A stretch of DNA of 64,000 bases from positions 62,001 through 126,000 of the forward strand of contig JASANG010002610.1 in the NCBI GenBank assembly GCA_030248215.1, read 5' to 3'. Position numbers and translations under genes: made by a program. Shown here one piece after another: positions 47,735 through 59,909 of the stretch. Under the pieces are notes generated by a model. That model did no database searches and was not told where the DNA came from. It saw only the letters and a list, made by a program, of their open reading frames with translations. Each line of letters starts with the position of its first letter. Positions within the stretch are counted from its first letter, which is position 1. This DNA is from Enoplolaimus lenunculus. Its lineage: Eukaryota > Nematoda > Enoplea > Enoplida > Thoracostomopsidae.

Positions 47735-47892
47735 CGAGTCCGTAGCAAGAGGCCAGACGGCTCATCCCCCGTGGAAAAAAGTTTCAACCTCGCTTGGCAA
47801 ATCCTGCGAAGCCATTCTATGCCCTCCTGAAATATTCTACCTTTCTCGCTAGCATAGAGCTGGCAACAAGTCTGTATTGGACAATGCCTTGG
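47735..47892 (+). mobile_element. CTTGCTTGTAAG-family MITE
   Basis: GAGTCCGTAGCAAGAGGCCA, AAAAAGTTTCAACCTCGCTT, ending AGAGCTGGCAACAAG. Confidence 0.55.
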
Positions 47893-48547
47893 CAACCCTT
47901 TCTCGCTACACCAGTTTTACAATTGTACGCAACAGAACAAAGGCGTCGATGGTTAATACAACACATCTAAGATCCAGGAACTCAAACAACGCTTAACCAC
48001 ATTAAATTCATTTACAAAGATTTTGCTAAAATAGCTGAAATACTAAAAACGGAAATAGATACAGCAAAATAAGCTAAAAGCCTTTATATAAAAATTCATT
48101 AAACACGCAAAGGTTTGGAAGATAAACTGTTTGGTACGGATAAGTCACGCGTTATCGCTGAACTAACAAATCTAATTTATACTCAATATAGTACAAAAAA
48201 TGTGTACCATTATACAGTTTTGTGTATGAAATGACACCGTATCTTCAGGCGAAAAAGACGCAAACACGTAAAGAAATATGTCAAAATATTGCAAATATGC
48301 AATCATAAGAAAGTAAAATACAATAAAACGATTCCGCTAGACATATAAGAACTAAAATCATATTAATTTCACGAGCGTTGGCATATTCCGGAACTAAAAT
48401 GCGTTGAAGAATATTTATTTTTGTTCGTCCGTCTAACACTAACTTGAAATTTAAATCCATTGATATGTTTGTACAACTTCATATTGAAATTATGTTACCC
48501 ATAAAGGTAAAATATGAAAAATTTAAAATTGAATTTTGAGCTAATTA

Positions 48548-48754
48548 CACTGTAAATTTCAGTGAGTTGGTCGTTCTGAATTAGGTCTTTCAGAATTCTG
48601 AATTGATTTAAGTCATTCTGAATAAATTAATCCACTGACCCAGAAGTAAATCAGCTCAGAGTGAGTTAATATTTACTGTGTATTAACTCAGCAATAACGT
48701 GAAATAACAATTCCCTGTGTTAGTTGATTCAACAATTCACCGGAATTTACAGTG
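48548..48754. mobile_element. ACTGTAAATT/TCTGAGT MITE, shorter
   Basis: 207 bp, TA on both sides, ends CACTGTAAATTTCAGTGAGT and ACCGGAATTTACAGTG. Confidence 0.88.
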
Positions 48755-49267
48755 TACTGCTTTTAGAAAACTGCTGTATAAAACTAAACTACCCATGGAC
48801 GTCGCTAGCGGATTTAATCTGGATGTGCGAATGGGGCCGTTTAGCAAAACGTATAATTGTGGACAGTATTATACCATAACGTATGTACACATTCTCAACA
48901 TACCTCCTATATAAATTGCTTACCAAACCCAAGAGTATGCAACTATACCGTTTTGTACATACCTGCTGCAATTGGCGAACCCAAGCGCACACCCGGGCCT
49001 AGGCCCACAAACAAAGATTAAAACCAAAATTATGTGTTAAGATTTAGTACTAAAATTGCATTAGGCTTTTCTATTCACTATTTATATATATGTATATATC
49101 GATATATATCACACAGCTCCGTTACAGCAATTTGTGAATCCGTCATCTGACGGTGCCGTTTTGGGGTGCGAGGAATCTGAATAAATTGTTTACAAACTTC
49201 CAAAGCCAACAAATGAATAGTTAGCTAATAAGTAACTGGCATAGTTTACTGAAAAACAATCGAAACG

Positions 49268-49530
49268 ATGAAGTTGATTGGCCGTCTTGCTTGCAAAGCC
49301 AATTTAAAACATTGGATTATTAAGGACTTACCGCAAATTTTCGATGATGTCTTGCAGTATTTTTGGCTAAAATTGCAACCACATTTGTCGGTTGATGTAC
49401 ATCAGAACGACACCGTTTTCGCACAGTCCAGCGGCGATAAGGGTACGTACTATTGCGCCGCGGTTGCCATGGTAAACCTAGTGGCATGGTTTTTGCGGCC
49501 TCAACTGGGCAATATTGTTGAAACAATACA
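49268..49530. other. GC-raised patch, possible exon on either strand
   Basis: Local GC is higher than in the AT-rich flanks. On the plus strand an ATG in good context (acgATG) opens 91 codons (MKLIGRLACKANLKHWIIKD...), and a possible donor G|GTACGT lies at about 49442. On the minus strand a frame from 49526 reads toward KFA|GTAAGT, a consensus donor near 49328. Neither product is recognised. The window has many chance frames of this length, so this is only a candidate exon or relic. No neighbouring exon or promoter was seen. Confidence 0.22.
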
Positions 49531-49710
49531 CTGTGCTATATAGATTACAACATATATTAATGATCGCTGATACAGCTTATTTCATAATTATTTTGTTTCT
49601 AAATGCAAATAAATTGCAAGCTCACAAGCCAACTGAACTTCTATCTACTCGCCAAAATAGTTTCTTTCAAGAACCAACGGCTGAAATTCAAACATTAATG
49701 GCTAGCCTCA

Positions 49711-49875
49711 GGGACCATATTCTCAAATGTGTATGGTAACTATCATGAATTTGTAATAGGTTTTTAAACTCATTAAATGCGCCGGATTTTGACCTCAGCA
49801 TTCACTGGTACGAAAGTTTACAATACCTATCAATAACTGGAGATAACTGTTACACACATCTGAGAATACGGGCCC
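49711..49875. mobile_element. GTATTCTCAAATG-family MITE
   Basis: GGGACCATATTCTCAAATGT ... CACATCTGAGAATACGGGCC. Confidence 0.82.
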
Positions 49876-51609
49876 ATGGCTCTATAAACGTACGACATGA
49901 ATGATCTTGCTATAAGAAAACATTTTGCTATTTTTAAGGCAATGTTTATAAACAACAACTAAAATTAAGGATTTCAACTTAAGTTTAAGCATTTAATACT
50001 TAACCATATAATCTGCATAAAATTTAAAAAATGTTCAACTCATTTATGGTTAAAAATGCTGGAAAAGTTCACGGTTTGCGCATAATCAATTGCAGATTCT
50101 GGTAGTTTTTTACAGAAACGGTACATATTTGACCAATGTTATGTACCGCTCCTTGTTTATATTTGACCACCGACACTCAAACTTTGTGAGTTACACGTCG
50201 AGCAAACACCAGACAACAGAAAAAAAACACACGGAAAATAATCAAAACGCCAATTATTGACGTAGCTCATTTGAAACTCAACGTAGACTTTTTAGCCAAA
50301 TACTGCAAAAATATGGCCAGAGATACAAGCAAAGTTAGAAAAGTTTGCGGGTTTGGCGTATAATGTTACATATTTTGAGCAATAGTAAATTTTCAAACAT
50401 AACACTATCTTTCGCCACCCATGACTCTGCCACGGTTGTTTGACTTTTAACCTACAAGTTACTGCGCTCACCATCGAAGTCGAATTCCCGCAGAAAGATT
50501 TCCAAGTCTATTTTGCTTCATGGATGTTCTCAATTGATTTTGAATTAATTTGTGATCCATGTTATTCATTGAAACATATCGTCGGTCGTCGGTGTCGGTG
50601 TCAGGTTGGTGGGAGGCCCCGTTTGATGGGAGGTCCGGGGCACGGGTCCCCCACTCCCCTCTTAATACGGCCCTGAATACCGCCAGGAGGCGCCAGGTAC
50701 ATTGAGGCCACACTAGCAATAGACTTAATTCTGTGCAAATAGCAAGCACGTTTGAAAAACTGCAAAATTTCAAAACTCAAACGGTATCATTTCTGTTGGA
50801 AAATTCTGATTTAAAAGCTGATTCAGGTTAAAGCTTAGGCTGCTGCATACCCTAAGCCGCCACCTACAGTATGTTGGCCTTCTAAACAAAGTCGTAGAGC
50901 TTAAGCCTGCGCATAGATTCAGACTAAAACCTACACGGAAAGCTTAGGGTTAAAATTAATTTTAGGCTTACGCTAAAATTGTTAGCATTGCGTTACAATA
51001 ATGGTAAAGTATCAACGTAAAAGGCAATTTGGTTTGGAAAAAAAGCACAAATAAAAGAAATCTTTTAATTTTAAGGCGATGAAAATATGATTATTATATG
51101 AAACAAGCTTGAAATAAATATAGCGTCAACGCAACATATTTAGTATTTCTCACAAATTTGCTTAAAACCTACCTATATGATTTATTTAGCGTTGACGCAA
51201 AATTTTTAATAATACCCATACGACTTTGCTTTGCGATTCTTCAGCATTGACGATAATTTTACCCGAAAGAATGGTTTGTTAAACTTTCGATAATATAATA
51301 TGGACCTTTTTTTGTTCAATTTATGTCAATCTTGGACAAATTTAAAAACTTTCAGTAAATAATAATTCGATGCCTATAATTAGGCGAGTAACTTTATTCT
51401 TGAACTCAGAAGAAAAAGATACGAAGTTAAACAGAAGAAGATTTGAAGCTAATAATTATAATATTCCAAATAACTTTCGCATATTTCGTGCAACAGGAAA
51501 ACTTTTTTTAGGTATTAAGTACTTTAGTTTCAGCCAGGTGTCGATCATGAGCTAACCGCATCCGGAGGCTGTCGATTGTTCTGCGGCCATTCTTAGGTAT
51601 AAATTGTAG
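49876..51609. other. No gene recognised
   Basis: A degenerate TTAGGC tract (50825-50990) and a GC-rich patch (50580-50680, GGTCGGTGTCGGTGTC and GGGAGG words). Otherwise unassigned AT-rich sequence. Confidence 0.4.
50825..50990. repeat. Degenerate TTAGGC tract
   Basis: Scattered CTTAGGCT, CCTAAGCC and GCTTAGGG words without clear element ends. Confidence 0.45.
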
Positions 51610-51737
51610 GGCCCAGCGCAACAATGAGCTTATACCTAAGCTTAAGCCTAAGCGTGAGCAAAAAATAGTCTAAAGCTTAAGCTTACACTATTACAGTCCC
51701 GCAGTAAAACGTTCCGTTCCTTATCTTTGCATGGGTC
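51610..51737 (+). mobile_element. TTAGGC-MITE type C, short and aged
   Basis: GGCCCAGCGCAACAATGAGC ... AAAACGTTCCGTTCC ... CATGGGTC, with few hexamers left and no clear target duplication. Confidence 0.65.
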
Positions 51738-51974
51738 GGCTCATTGAGCGAAGCGGATAAAAATACGCAAATGCTATTATACTGTAAATTTTCCTAGGTC
51801 AGTTATCAGAATGGAGCAGGGTTATTTTTTCGTGAAATAATTACGACCGGGAAAAATGAATTTTTTCCATTTGTTTCCAGAAGAAAATGGAAAAGAATGG
51901 AAAAAATACCCTCTTCCCCTGAATATAATAGATGCAGCTTCATGCAGTTGATCAGTGTGTTAAACAACCTTTTT

Positions 51975-52118
51975 GCAAATAATAATAGCCCCCCTGGATA
52001 CATTTTGCCCCCCCCCAGAAGAATTCCACCCTTGCGTGTAAAGTGATTGAAAACCTTTAAATGTCCCACCTGAAAATTTTTTGCACCCCTCCCTTGCAAG
52101 GTGGGCGGCTGGCTACGG
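51975..52118 (+). mobile_element. CTTGCTTGTAAG-family MITE
   Basis: CCCCAGAAGAATTCCACCCT, TGCGTGTAAAGTGATTGAAA, ending GGCGGCTGGCTACGGGC. Confidence 0.58.
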
Positions 52119-52283
52119 GCTTGAATCTCAAATCAGGAATGTTTGGTGCTTTTTTGATGCAAAATAATGGAACATGTAAACAAACTACAAACAACCCTGA
52201 TCATAATACACTTAACAACAGTGTTCGGTTTATCGTCCACAACCAACGCTATACGAAGCGCATTCCAAGTCTTTCTAGTATCT

Positions 52284-52498
52284 GGCCCATGTATAGAACA
52301 GGGCCGGATCGTTTTCCGGAGGGGCTATAATAGAGTCAGTTTAAGCTTTAGACTAATTTTTTTGCTTAGGCTTAGGCTTAGGCTTAGGCTTCGGCTTAGG
52401 AATAGGCTCATCCATACGCTTAGGCTTAGGCTTAGGCTTAGGCTTAGGCTTAGCAATATGCTTATGCTACTGTTCCGACCTTGTTCTACACATGGGCC
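52284..52498 (-). mobile_element. TTAGGC-MITE type A
   Basis: Inverted ends GGCCCATGTATAGAACAGGG and TTGTTCTACACATGGGCC. The core has two TTAGGC runs of about 5-6 hexamers separated by GAATAGGCTCATCC. Flanks TAGTATCT/CAATATCC differ only by transitions. Confidence 0.87.
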
Positions 52499-53849
52499 CA
52501 ATATCCCATCTTAGTAATGTTCGTTTTTATTAAATTATTTTATCTGTAAATTCGGTTTGTGGAAATTCAATGTGTGTATACTAGCAGCAGTGCACCTACC
52601 AATTAAGACTAACGTATCCAGGTCGGCCGCGCCGGCATAGACCCACCTACCAGGAATCAAACCCAAAATTTGTTTTAAGGTTTAGCATTAATATGGCGTT
52701 TGGCTTCTTGCTGTCTTCGTTCACCTGGTTTTTTCCAGTATTATATCTCGTACGCCCCGTTTCAAAAATTTGATCAGCCACTGCCAACGAATATGTTTTT
52801 ATTTCCTTATAGGATCTGAATGCAATGATTTTTCCATCTACGTTTTGTCAATCTGGTTCTCAGTGGACGGGGTTCACACTGGGTACAAAACGTAAGTAAC
52901 TTTTTAAATTTGAATTCCACTTAAAATTACGTTCACTGTGTTGTATTTCATTGGCTAATTTCATATATTCAAGCAGTACACTTTTAATTTTTTTAGTTTT
53001 ACTCAAAATAGTTTGCCATATCTGAAATGAGTGGAATATAACTATGCCTAACGCTAAGTCTAAACCATAAAAATACAATTTTTTCACGTTAAACAATTCA
53101 CTCTCAAAGGGTATTGAAATGAAAGAAAGCATTATTTTTTGGCATTGGTCAATCGCCCAGTTCGATCAATGAACGTTCAGACACACGCGTTTTAATTGGA
53201 AGAAATTCGGGTTAAAATTTCTTAATCAATACCATCGTGAAATTTTCATAAAAATGGCAAACAGAGGTTCAAAGTACATAACTAGTATCCCTCACAAATA
53301 ATAAAGCAAGTTCCTAAGATTTTAAACTGGGAAATGTATAAAAACTTGGTATGGCAGCAACAATATATTACTCCATTTGCCCACATTCTTCGCGTTTCTG
53401 CAGAGGTTATGTTTTTCTTTGGCTTAGAACAACAGTACGTTCATAAGTTTTCTGAATGAGGTGTTAAGACAAATCGCGACCAAACTACAAAAGAAACGTG
53501 TGATTTATTCCCTCTTAACTAATATACAAACAAGAATGTTTTGATTCACTGAGCACCCATCGGCAAACAAAGCAGTTTTACCGGTGATAGATGTATGTGC
53601 AATATTATCCGGTCCGGTTTTTTTATTGTTTGCTTGATGTTTTGCGTGGAAAGTTACTAATAAAAAGGTTTTGTAGCGTAAATCGAGCGGCTAGCATCGA
53701 CGCATTGTAAACTTGCACAGTTCTATAGAATGCATAAGCAAAACTAAGGGTAGGCAAAGGTTAATAGCAGCGGGTGTAAAAATAAAATTTTCGCCATGTA
53801 AAGTGCGGACCGGGTAAAAAATCTTTATCCACTTACAATTATTGATTTT
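52499..53849. other. No gene recognised
   Basis: A minus frame at 52860-53132 (90 codons, FYGLDLALGIVIFHSFQIW) has no domain I recognise and no supporting splice sites. Confidence 0.35.
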
Positions 53850-53857
53850 GACACATG

Positions 53858-54036
53858 GGCCCATGTAACGATCTGGAGAGCAACGTTTTTCTGTGAGACT
53901 GCAATAAGCTTAAGCTTTAGACTAATTTTTTTGCTTTGTTTAGGCTTAGGCTTAGGAATATGCGCATTCTTACGCTTACGCTTAGGCTTAGAAATTTGTT
54001 TAAAATACTGTTCCGCTACTGTTCTTTACATTGGCC
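53858..54036 (-). mobile_element. TTAGGC-MITE type C, perfect 8-bp duplication
   Basis: 179 bp, GGCCCATGTAACGATCTGGA ... GTTCTTTACATTGGCC, flanked by GACACATG on both sides (53850-53857, 54037-54044). TTAGGC core plus AAGCTTTAGACTAATTTTTT. Confidence 0.95.
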
Positions 54037-54597
54037 GACACATGTCCTCATGGCTAACGATAAACAAAGTTACAAGCCCGAAGAATAAGACATCAATATA
54101 TATATAAACAGGTGGTATTCAGTCGGCTATGTGGTGTATGTGTTCCAATTTAAAAACAGCCAACCGGCAGCGTATTCAATGGACTCTAAACGGACGATAG
54201 AAAAAACAACAATTCGTAGATATAAACTTATCTTCGAATGCTTTTTCCAGTTGCTGTTGGAAAAATTTTCAAATTCAAGAGGTCACACGACATATAATAG
54301 TGAAAAAAGACTCGCAAATCAAGCGAACAAGAAGCCAAACACACATTTTAGCTACTAAACGTTTATTCAATATTTTGGTTTTGATCCCTGTTTGAGAGGC
54401 GCAAGCCTGACTTGTATCCCTATTGCATCCGCCAATGGCTTTTGTGTGTTATTCTCGTTTCACTTAGCGATATGTGTTTAAAGAACACAGAAAGCTGCGT
54501 TTATCGGAAACCTTAATTTTATCTCATCAGACGGTTTTTTAAGTCTCTCGTTTTATATAGCAAAAAAAGTTGTCGACTTTGACAAGTTGTCTTTATA

Positions 54598-55038
54598 CCG
54601 TAGTAACTCGATGTTTAGAGACGCGAATAAGAGGGAGAATACTGATATTAATTTCACCTCTCCAGATTGTACCTCCCTCAATAATTGAATCACGGAGTTG
54701 TATTTATTTTTTAACCCACCTCCTGTAATTTGGACCACACACGTTTTGCTTGTGCCGTCCAATCTGTTTGATTTATAAGTTCGTTACTTTAGGAATACAA
54801 TTTTAGGACTTGATTATGCTGTTTGAAATATGGGTAATATGGATTTCGAGTAATGAATGATATTCTGCGGTGAACTATATTTGGTTCAGGAAGCATTTAT
54901 GCAATCGAAATAGCGTATTTTAATGTTTTATGAAGTGTAATTAGTAACTTTATGCGGTATTCTTTCGCAGACTCCGATGTATACTGGCTTCTGTAGGAAC
55001 CCCCGAATCTTATTGCTTTCGCCCTCTGGTCACTACAG
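54598..55038. mobile_element. CTGTAGTGACCC MITE, strongly diverged
   Basis: 441 bp, TA flanks, right end GGTCACTACAG. The interior is only loosely alignable (GAATAAGAGGGAGAATACTGATATTAATTTCACCTCTCCAGA region). Confidence 0.65.
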
Positions 55039-55795
55039 TAAGGTTACCTGAAACTCTAAGAAACACTGTCTTCAGGGTCGTCCGCAGAAAATTATTTTCG
55101 GGGGCAGCGAACAATTTCGGGGTGCCCCTACAATTGCAACTCAAGATTGTTTACTTTTAGACCGAGTCAATTTATAGGGCCCAAATTTGCGTCGCCAAGG
55201 CCCCAATGCCCTTCCATATCCCAAGTCGAAATAAAATCTTTGCTAAGCCTCTCGGTAAGTGTAAGTATAATTTAAACATGAGCTGAAACTTCAACGACCA
55301 CTGAGTGCTAAATCCGGCTCATACCCTAATTCGAAGTAAGAGTTAAAAAAACAATAACAATATTTAAAGTTTTCCGCTAAATTAGAAGCATGATCGATGG
55401 TTTGTGGTTTGATTTTGACACGAAACAGTCAAAAAAAATTTGACAATACTACTAATATTACTCGTTGCAAATATATACACATATTTCAAACATTTTAGAA
55501 CCGATAAAACTGACCATTTTATACTTCCGACAAACGACTCTGCGCCCAGCAAAGCGGTTCTGGCAAAATAGTCGGCTGATTACAAAAAATACATAAACCA
55601 GCCGTTTAATATGGTTTAAAAATTATAATTTTTGACACATAAGTATTTTAATGCCATTTTTAAACTGAACATATACTAAAATGAAACCGTCTGTATAGTG
55701 AAACCGAAACAACCGTTTTAAAGGTGTTTCAGTTTCAACTATAAACAGCCATTGGGCATTTTTCAAATACATCCTATTATGAGTTGCTGGTATAG

Positions 55796-55984
55796 CAGGG
55801 GCGTAGTCAGGATTTAATTTTGGAACAGGACTGGTAGATGCACTGTGGATGGACGAAAGTATGCCCTCCCAACCGGCCCCTGCACCAAGGGTAATCTTAA
55901 AAGTTTGATGTGGTTCAAAATTGTAAAATTAAGAAACTCAAACAGTATTGTTCCTATCGGAATAAGATCCTGAATCCGCCACTA
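55796..55984. mobile_element. hAT-type MITE, aged
   Basis: CAGGGGCGTAGTCAGGATTT ... GATCCTGAATCCGCCACTA. Flanks TGGTATAG/TGATACGG differ by transitions only. Confidence 0.68.
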
Positions 55985-56038
55985 TGATACGGAATGACAT
56001 CGTGTAAAACTTTTAAGAATCCAGACTTTCAGTCTTAA

Positions 56039-56435
56039 CCCCTTCTCACATTGAGTTGCCTATAGGCAACAAAGCGCAGTGTATATACGTTATATAATAT
56101 ATATCGCACCTTGTTTAACAGTTGCAACGCGTATACATGGTACTAAATCACCACAAGACGCTCGAGCCCCTAACCCCTTCTCACATTGAGTTGCCTATAG
56201 GCAACAAAGCGCAGCGTATATACGTTATATAATATATATCGCACCTTGTTTAACAGTTGCAACGCGTATACATGGTACTAAATCACCACAAGACGTGAGA
56301 GCCCCACGGGCACGAGCGTCAAGCTCCTATAGCTGAGTGCTGATGGTATACGCCTCCCACTACAGTCACTGGAGTTCGAATCCTAGCATAAAAGTAGGTC
56401 TCAGGGAAAATAGAAAATATTCATGTGAGAAAGGG
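56039..56435 (+). mobile_element. TTAA-type tRNA MITE with a duplicated left end
   Basis: Bounded by TTAA on both sides. The first 135 bp (left TIR, palindrome-like region, AT segment, up to CCACAAGACG) are repeated almost perfectly from 56170 before the tRNA-like part (about 56324-56390). The copy therefore has two left termini and one right terminus. The near identity implies a recent duplication. Confidence 0.85.
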
Positions 56436-56515
56436 TTAAACCTGCGCAAATGGTTTGATTCCCTCGATTGGAGTGGGACGCTAAAGTATTGTCATCCGTA
56501 TAATTCGGGTTTGAG

Positions 56516-56718
56516 TAGGGGCGGATCGCGACTTGATCCCAGTGAGGACCATTTGTTTTGCGGCCTTAGCAAAATAGGTTGATAAATAAACCTTGGTCAA
56601 AAATGTATTTTCAAATTTAAAGTTTCCGTTTTGAAACAACCGTTACGCTTACGAACAAGTTCAGGGGTACGGATCCTGATTCAGCGGCCTCTCTGGCCTC
56701 CATTATGATTCGCCCCTG
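56516..56718. mobile_element. Probable hAT-type MITE
   Basis: Ends TAGGGGCGGATCGCGACTTG and TTATGATTCGCCCCTG; no clear target duplication. Confidence 0.5.
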
Positions 56719-56849
56719 GCTTGATGAAAGGTTATTGTAGTTCACGGCAGTGTTATGAACAATCTTTTTGAGACGTTTGTGCTTGCAACCAAATTTCAAA
56801 ATATTTTCTAAACTGAACCTCAGCAAAAATACCGCAAGTTTTTCGCGCG

Positions 56850-56927
56850 CATTTAAATGTATAAGGATCCAAGCACATTTAAATCTATAAGCATCCAACC
56901 ACATTTAAATCTATAAGGATCCATATT
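56850..56927. repeat. 26-bp tandem repeat, 3 units
   Basis: Three copies of CATTTAAATCTATAAGGATC plus CAACCA-like 3' bases, directly beside a GGGCCCGTATTCTC-family element. Confidence 0.85.
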
Positions 56928-57122
56928 CTCAAAGGCGTATAGCACCTATTACCAGTTAGTGATAAATTTTTTAAACTAGCGAAATCCTGCAAATGTAAAT
57001 CTCAAAAGTTGCACAGAGATACGGCTGTGTTGAATTACTAAGCTCATCATTTGCAGATTCGGAGGTTATATCGCCTGTCACCTACTGGTGATAGGCGCTT
57101 CACACATTTGAAAATACGGGCC
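56927..57122. mobile_element. GTATTCTCAAATG-family MITE
   Basis: GGATCCATATTCTCAAAGGC ... CACATTTGAAAATACGGGCC, with CAGTTAGTGATA/CTACTGGTGATAGG inner pairing. Confidence 0.8.
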
Positions 57123-57196
57123 TGGACGCAAAACGAGCAATATTCTTAGTAATCGATTCAGTTCAAACTCATTTCACTGCTGGTTATGAGAATGTA

Positions 57197-57642
57197 CTGT
57201 ATTGACCCGAACAAGAGGGGGTAATAAGAGGGGGTCCCCATTTTGAGTCCCAATCAATAGTATAGGAGTACGTAACTCCAAAAAAAAGTCCGTAAGCGGA
57301 TATAGTCCCTAAACCCTAATTTGAGTCCCTAAATGTCAATTATGCCTAATTGCAGCGCATAAACGACTTCAGGACCAAATAATTTGAGTTGAAAAACTTT
57401 AAAGCTTACTTAAATTTTGAAAGTACATTAATAAGTATAAGCTTGCATTATCGCTCAAGCTTTTAATGCAAAGTAAAACCGTTTAATTCAACGGATAGTT
57501 ACAATGCCGGATTTATCAGTAAGGAAGGGCGGCGCAGGGCTAGTTCAAAATATATATCAGTCCGTAACCGAATAACAAGGGGGGTACCCTCTTCAGAGGC
57601 CAAATAAATATTAGTCCTGCACTCTTATTCGGGTCACTACAG
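57197..57642 (-). mobile_element. CTGTAGTGACCC MITE, full length
   Basis: 446 bp, TA flanks, full interior homology in reverse orientation. Confidence 0.92.
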
Positions 57643-57870
57643 TATTAATGTAACACTGCGCCAGTGACCGAGTTCAGGCTTTCGTACAGTTTATCCCACA
57701 GTGTTCAAAATATTCAGATGTTGGCAAAATTTAGGCGCAAAATAACAGGCTCGAACATAATTTTAGGCTAAGACTTTGGTTTATGTGACTTACCTTAAGC
57801 TTGTGGATTAAAAAGTTCACCAGTTTCTATGTTAACTGATTTAAATTGGTCGTTCCAAATCTATTATCTA

Positions 57871-58296
57871 CTGTAGTGATCCGAATAAGTGGGGGAGGGG
57901 GCTGATAATTTATTTGACCTCTTTTGAGGGTACCCCCATGTTATTCGGTTACGAGCTGTTATATTAAACCGCTTTCCACCACCCTTCGGTACTGATATAT
58001 ATCCGGTATTTCAATTATCCGTTGAATTAAACGTTATTTTGTCTTGTATCAAAAGCTTGAACGAGAAAGCAAGTTTATACTTTGGAATGTATGCTGTAAA
58101 ATTTCCAACTCAACTTTAATTAGCCCTGGAGCCGTTTATGCACTACAATAAGGAATCATTAACATTTATGGACTCTAGTTAGGGTTTAGGGACTCTATTC
58201 ACTTACTCACTCTTATTACGCATACGGACTCCAATAAAGACCCAGAATAGGGACCCCCTGTTTTATTACCCCCTCCCTCTTATTCGGCTCACTACA
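57871..58296 (+). mobile_element. CTGTAGTGACCC MITE, full length
   Basis: About 426 bp, left TA clear, right end slightly worn. Lies 228 bp from the previous copy in opposite orientation, so the pair could fold into a long hairpin. Confidence 0.88.
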
Positions 58297-58983
58297 ACAG
58301 CATTAAGATGTCAATTGGAACAAAGCCACAAACATAACTGATTGGTTTTGCAGTTAAAATTAAAAATCAGTAAAAAATGTTTGATTGCTAACTTATATAT
58401 GATTACCTGAAAAACGTTTTATCAAACCAAGAACTGTGTGGAAACTATTGTTTCATCCAATTGAATAGAGGCACAAAAAACCAAATGCGATCATTATTTG
58501 CGTTTAATTATGTAATTCTTCGAGTAATAAGGTCGTTAATACTGGCGACTATAATGTTCTGCCCGTACAGTAGTCGGTATTGTTTTCTTGTCTATCATTA
58601 GGTCGTGCTCAAGCAAGTACAATCCAATCATGAAGCTGTAATACCGTAAGCACACTTACAAATTACACGCATGGGTCCGCGGGCCTAACTGGGTCAGGGT
58701 CGGGCCGCCAGCCGAAATAAATCGCAGGAGTTTAGTATGCCAGAACCTAAGCCTTAATAGTGTTATTGGCCGTCTAAATAGCTTGTATACACATCGTTAA
58801 CATGAGGACGTTTTTTAAATTGTGATTCTCTTTGCTATTGGCGAGATATTCGGGTTGGCCGAACTTCTGCAATTTGTTCAGAGACTGATTTCAGAATGGT
58901 GACATCAAAAAATCATTAAACGTTATCTTCAGTTTACGTCAAGAATTGCTGTAATGTATAATCCGGTGACTCATTGCGACAAC

Positions 58984-59337
58984 CAGCGGGGATCCAGAAA
59001 TTTTTGACGGGGGGCGGCGGGGTGGCAAATGTTATGAAACGCAAAAAATTGTAAGTAGAAACCTTATTATTTTATCACCAAAAAATTTTGTGAGGTGTAA
59101 AAATTTGCAATGTAGGGGCGTTATCATTTTATCACGAAATAATTGACTGATGGGGAGAATTGTAAGGTAAACAAAGATCTTATCATTTTATCACAAAAAA
59201 TTACTGAGGGAAAATTCAAGGACTTTATCTTTTTTACAAAACATTTTCTCATGGAAAAAATGTGAGGTATGCAACTTACCATTTTATCACAAAAAATTTC
59301 TGATGGGGGTGTACGCCCCCGTGTGGATTCGTTACTG
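58984..59337. mobile_element. hAT-type MITE, 354 bp, perfect 8-bp duplication
   Basis: CAGCGGGGATCCAGAAATTT ... GTGTGGATTCGTTACTG, flanked by GCGACAAC on both sides. The interior is 5-6 diverged repeats of TTTTATCACAAAAAATT + TGAGGG + AATTGTAAGGT. Confidence 0.93.
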
Positions 59338-59909
59338 GCGACAACTCACAGTTTGTTGGTAAAATCAATCCATTCGAAATTGTAATTTTTAACTTTATAC
59401 CTTTATGTCTGAGGTATCGACCAGATCCGCCACTCAGTACAGACACACCAGAAATTCGCGGTCCCGGGTCCATGCGGACCGGGCCCGGCCCAAAAAAACC
59501 GGGTCGGTCCCAACCCTGGACGGGGAGGTGGCGCGGTACTAGTTCAGAGTTGAAGCAATCATGAGAAACGAGCGGTTGGCGGTAAAAACACTCTGCTTCG
59601 GTAATTGGCCAAATTTCTGGTTAAATTAAATAGCTGTTTTAAGTTTTAACAGGAAATAAAAACAGCGACTTTGTTTTCTTTTGAAATAAACCTAAATGTC
59701 GTTGTCTGGCCAATTGTTTATTACCTGGTTTAGAGAAGACGTGGTGAGACTGCATGAATATGTGGCGGATCCAGTAGGTATTTTCCGGCGTGGGAAGATT
59801 TTTGCGGTTCAAAATTGTACAGTTTTAAACCGGTTTGTTTGCAAGTTTCTCGATATTTTAAAATTAATCAGTTGCGCACAGAAAGCAAAAGTTTCTAATA
59901 TCAGTTTTG

